Translations under genes and position numbers: made by a program
Source: Phanerodontia chrysosporium
Taxonomy: Eukaryota; Basidiomycota; Agaricomycetes; Polyporales; Phanerochaetaceae
Direction: 5' to 3'
NCBI GenBank assembly: GCA_001910725.1
Contig: MJGA01000002.1
Span: forward strand, 1,922,001 to 1,986,000
Length of the DNA: 64,000 nt
Part shown: piece after piece, positions 60,561-64,000 of the stretch
Numbering within the stretch: position 1 is the first letter of the stretch
Layout of the letters: every line of letters starts with the position of its first letter
Notes under the pieces: generated by a model
The model's database searches: none
What the model was told of the DNA's origin: nothing
What the model saw: only the letters and a program-made list of their open reading frames with translations

Positions 60561-63153
60561 ATGAGTACGTTTCCACAGTGCCCCCGTATCGCATCCGTCT
60601 AAACCGATCCGTTCACCTAGATACTGCCAAAGACTTAGACCATGATATACATTCCGCCGCTACCCAGGCCAACACCTTCAGCAAACCGCCCCGCACCTCT
60701 GGCGAACGAGGTCTTGCACAGTCACCCGACGGCAGCCCAGGCCTGAACTTCTCCAACAGCGCGCCCCAGCCAAGGCCAAGGCCACGCTCCACACTCAACA
60801 ACATGGTTAAGCGCGTCTCAACCGTCCTCGAGGAGAACCTCAAGCCCGCCAAGCCTGTCGGGCCATCCCGAGCACGGGGAGTAGTTCAGGGCATCAAGGC
60901 GATCATCTGCATGTCATGTGCGTCACCAGCATTATTCTTAGCTCGTTCCAACGGTGCTGACAGCATGTTCGACAGACCTAAACTTCCTGCTGCTGTGTAT
61001 CCCTGTATCCGTGCGTGACTCTCTATTCTTTGTGTGGTGCACCCAATCTAACTTAACCAGTGGGCATTACATTTCATTTGGATGCATGATACCACATCTA
61101 CGCAAGATACCATAATATTCGTTTGTGAGCACCAAGCTTGACTCCGTATCTTACCATGCCTTACACGTTTCCAGTCTCATTTCTGTCCATCATCCCGCTT
61201 GCAAAGGTACGCAGCCACGTACGTCACGCCCAGCTGTTCTTGACCGCGCATATACACAGCTGTTGGCGTTCGCCACGGACGAACTGTCATGTCGCGTCGG
61301 CCAAACACTCGCTGGACTACTCAATGCCACGTTGGTACGTCCCGAGTTCCGTTTCTCCGCACGACATGTGCTCATGTATGTTGCAGGGAAACGCGTGAGT
61401 CTTGAAACATTCATGTCGCATTGTGCTTGCTAACCGAAATGTGCACGCACAGCGTGGAATTGATTGTGTCTGTAAGTGGACATGGACGCTCAGCGGGCAG
61501 TGCGGCTGCTGACGAGCTGTCGTGGTTCGATAGATCATCGCACTCGCGCAATGTCAACTCCAGGTCGTCCAATCGTCGCGTAAGTCCCTCGTTTCTTATC
61601 ATCACAGCCTCTGGCACGATGCTCCTTTCCGAACACCGAACTAACGGAACCTTTGCACCAGTTGTGGGCTCGATCCTGAGCAATCTCTGTAAGCTTCCAT
61701 CCGCACTTTCTGTGACGCCACTATCACCAACTGATTGCCATCTTTCCTGAAGTGCTTGTGCTTGGCATGTGCTTTTTCGCAGGAGGTACCCGCTTTTCCG
61801 AGCAGGGTTTCGGCGTCAGTGCGTACTCACCCGTCCCATTCATTTCACTCTACAGTATCTGAATCATCTCTCTGCGTAAACCAGGCGCTACACAGCTCAA
61901 TTCCTCGCTGTTGACAATTTCTGTTATCGCGGTGTTGTTGCCCGCTGCGTTCCATTTTGCTGCAAACGACAACCCTGCCGAGGACCGCGACATTCTGGCA
62001 GTCAGCCATGGCGTAAGATATCATCTGCAATAATGTGTCCAGAAGCGTACCGACTAATGTGCTCATAGGCCGCAATCATTCTCCTGTTCATCTATGGCAG
62101 CTATCTTGTCTTCCAATTGTTCTCGCACAAAGACCTCTACCGTGATGACAACCCCGAAAACTTCAGGTCGACAAAGTACGACAAGAACACGTTCGCTCGA
62201 CTGAATCTCAAGAAACGGAATGCCGGCCCTGAGCCGCAGGGCAACACTCCCGACCTCGAGATGGGCGCTCTTTCCAGGACGCAAACGAGTGCGAGTGCTG
62301 CCAATGGCTTGAATGCTGCAGCAATAGGATCGCAGGACGGTCACACAATGTCGGCAGACGAGTCAACTGCTGCCCTTCAGCACGAGCACCAGGCCGTAGA
62401 AGAAGAGGAAGAAGAGGAAGGCCCGGTGCTAAACGTTCCTATGACCATCGGCCTACTCGTTGTCGTCACCGTGGTACGCATGATCTCACGCAGTGCTCCT
62501 GAGCAGACGTCGCTGACGAGCACGTACAGGTCGTCGCGGTGACCGCAGAGTTCCTCGTCGACTCGATAGACGGCCTGACGAGCACAGGAAACATCAGCAA
62601 GGAATTCGTCTCGCTCGTGCTCCTTCCCATCGTCGGTAACGCAGCAGAGCACGTCACGGCCGTCACCGTGTCCGTCAAGGACAAGATCGACCTCTCGCTC
62701 GGCGTCGCCGTCGGCTCGAGTATCGTGCGTGCCTCTCATTCTCTATCATGCTCGTTCCAGCTGACGGTGGTACCGCGTAGCAAATTGCGCTGTTCGTCAT
62801 TCCGTTCATCGTGACGCTTGCGTGGATCATGGGCAAGCCCCTGACGCTCCTCTTTGACCCATACGAGTCGATCGTACTCTTCCTTACTGGTGCGTCCCTT
62901 CCCCAAACTGAGTGCTTCCGCTCCACGTTGTTGACGCTCCATTTCCCGTCTTGCAGTGCTCATTGTGAACTACACCGTCGCGGACGGCCGGTCAAATTGG
63001 CTCGAGGGCATGATCCTGATGTCACTATACGTCATGCTAGCCGTCACCTTCTGGTACTATCCTGGTGCGTACCTGTGCTGCGCTGTGATGCTACTGGCGC
63101 GCGAACTAACGGATTGTACCACCACAGGCGACTCCCTCCTTTCGAAATGCTAA
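60561..63153 (+). CDS. Vacuolar Ca2+/H+ exchanger (CAX/Vcx1 family)
   Basis: This antiporter moves cytosolic Ca2+ into the vacuole in exchange for protons. The ATG at 60561 forms a 4-nt first exon (ATGA); a 56-nt intron (60565-60620) joins it to give MNTAKDLDHDIHSAATQ. The basic N-tail ends near GVVQGIKAIIC, where the first membrane helix starts. The first signature, LLNATLGNAVELIVS, is assembled across three exons. It is followed by SLVGSILSNLLLVLGMCFFAGG. Next come helices SLLTISVIAVLLPAAFHFAA, a long acidic loop (EEEEEEEGPVLNVP) and the second signature, VLLPIVGNAAEHVTAVTVS. The last helices are IALFVIPFIVTLAWIMG and MILMSLYVMLAVTFWYYP. The end is GDSLLSKC. More than ten introns; about 500 residues. 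Calcineurin control is known for the yeast homologue but is not visible here. Confidence 0.92.
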
Positions 63154-63554
63154 AATTATTTGCGCCCCATCCGTGTCTTCTTTATCGGCGCACTATTGCA
63201 TTCTTTCTTTAATGTTAAACATGTTCTCACTCCAGGACCGCGCGAACCCTCTACCCATATCCTATTGTCTGTCTGTGATATACCCACCTGATTCAGCAGT
63301 CGCCTCGCATTTGACGATATTTCAGCATCTATCCGACGTACTCGTATCGTGGTCCAAGACTAGTTCATGTAAAGGCTGTAGATATTCGTTGTAGAGAACC
63401 GAACATCCAGAAATAATACAAATTTAAACAACCAGATATGGAATAGAAACATGCGGTTTCCGTGTGGTAGCCTTGCGATGGTCGACCACGGCGTGGAGTA
63501 TCACCACGGTAACCTAAGCCACATCCTGCATCTCCCCTCGCACGTTTGGTTACG
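63154..63554. other. Convergent intergenic region exchanger / MaoC gene
   Basis: These 401 bp lie between two converging stop codons and hold both 3' UTRs. They are A/T-richer around 63390-63450. No gene or repeat was seen. Confidence 0.4.
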
Positions 63555-64000
63555 TTAGAGCTTTGCCTTCGGCGCTCCGTTGACGAGCGTGACCGCGGCT
63601 GCGGCAAGGACGGGGGCGTTCCGCTCCTTGACCTTCGTAGCTGTACGTGATCCGTCAGCACGCTTGCCGACGTGGGGGGTCATGGCCGAGGAGAGGCACG
63701 GGGAAGTACGTACTGAAGATGACCTTGTCGCCCTCCTTCCACATCTCGGTGATCAGCGTTTCACCGGGGTAGACGACGCCTGCGAACCTGTGGCGGCGCA
63801 GCGTGAGAGGGGGCGCGTCAGCGGCGTGGCGCACTATCGGAGCAAAACGAGGGCCCGTGGGTACGCACCTGGCCTTGATGTCCTTGTACGGCCCGAAGCT
63901 CTTCAGGACATGTTTGCCTGCGAATCCGAAGGTGCAGAGACCTGTTGGCCCGCAGTAAGAAGCTGGACAAAGAACGGCAGGTGGCAAAGGGCAATCGTAC
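63555..64000 (-). CDS. MaoC-type enoyl-CoA hydratase domain, C-terminal part, peroxisomal (5' end beyond the window)
   Basis: The visible exons encode [23 protein letters not shown], joined across an intron to [25 protein letters not shown] and then [28 protein letters not shown] before the TAA at 63555-63557. This is the C-terminal half of a hot-dog fold MaoC hydratase 2 domain. The AKL end is a PTS1-type peroxisomal signal. The exon ending at 63941 is preceded by an intron whose donor GTACG falls at the window edge. It could be a free hydratase or the C-terminus of the multifunctional beta-oxidation protein Fox2; the missing N-terminal part would decide. It hydrates 2-enoyl-CoA in fatty acid beta-oxidation. 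Confidence 0.88.

Overview
The window looks like nuclear DNA of a filamentous basidiomycete, probably an Agaricomycete and plausibly a wood decayer. The genes are packed with short introns of about 50 nt with GT-AG ends and are closely spaced on both strands. The gene content is fungal: Mex67, Vps39, Arp3, Rpb12, Atg17, Erg28, a B-type cyclin and a vacuolar Ca2+/H+ exchanger. There is also a methanol/alcohol oxidase of the kind known from brown-rot fungi. I found no rRNA, tRNA, CRISPR array or intact transposon.

Layout. 1-8 kb: the 3'-truncated mRNA export factor Mex67 (minus), then two neighbouring Myb/SANT-like regulators (plus). 8-15 kb: Vps39 and the SelO AMPylase (plus). 15-22 kb: a gene-poor stretch around the alcohol oxidase gene. 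22-28 kb: a Cys-rich/LysM protein, Arp3, Rpb12 and Atg17. 28-33 kb: an 86-residue protein and a tandem pair of paralogues of unknown function that share a palindromic promoter motif. 33-40 kb: a secreted nuclease, an FHA/G-patch protein and cyclin B. 41-49 kb: a large ABCC transporter and a cytochrome b5/acyl-CoA dehydrogenase. 50-54.5 kb: a large Ser/Pro-rich protein and Erg28. 57-63 kb: an F-box-like/LRR protein and the Ca2+/H+ exchanger. The right edge holds the C-terminal end of a MaoC-type hydratase.

Functional themes. Most genes are single-copy housekeeping functions: export, vacuole tethering, actin nucleation, transcription, autophagy, cell cycle and sterol synthesis. Three have a peroxisomal or oxidative flavour. 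They are the alcohol oxidase, the b5-acyl-CoA dehydrogenase (likely C-terminus ARL) and the MaoC hydratase (C-terminus AKL), the last two with PTS1-like tails. They are scattered, so this is not a gene cluster.

Sequence quality. At least 14 conserved reading frames are broken by exactly one missing base, mostly inside short homopolymers, and essential genes such as Rpb12 and Erg28 are among them. This points to uncorrected indel errors in the assembly rather than to many pseudogenes. Coding coordinates below therefore run across these points. The most interesting unexplained biology is the tandem unknown gene pair with its shared GGTCAC-N4-GTGACC element.
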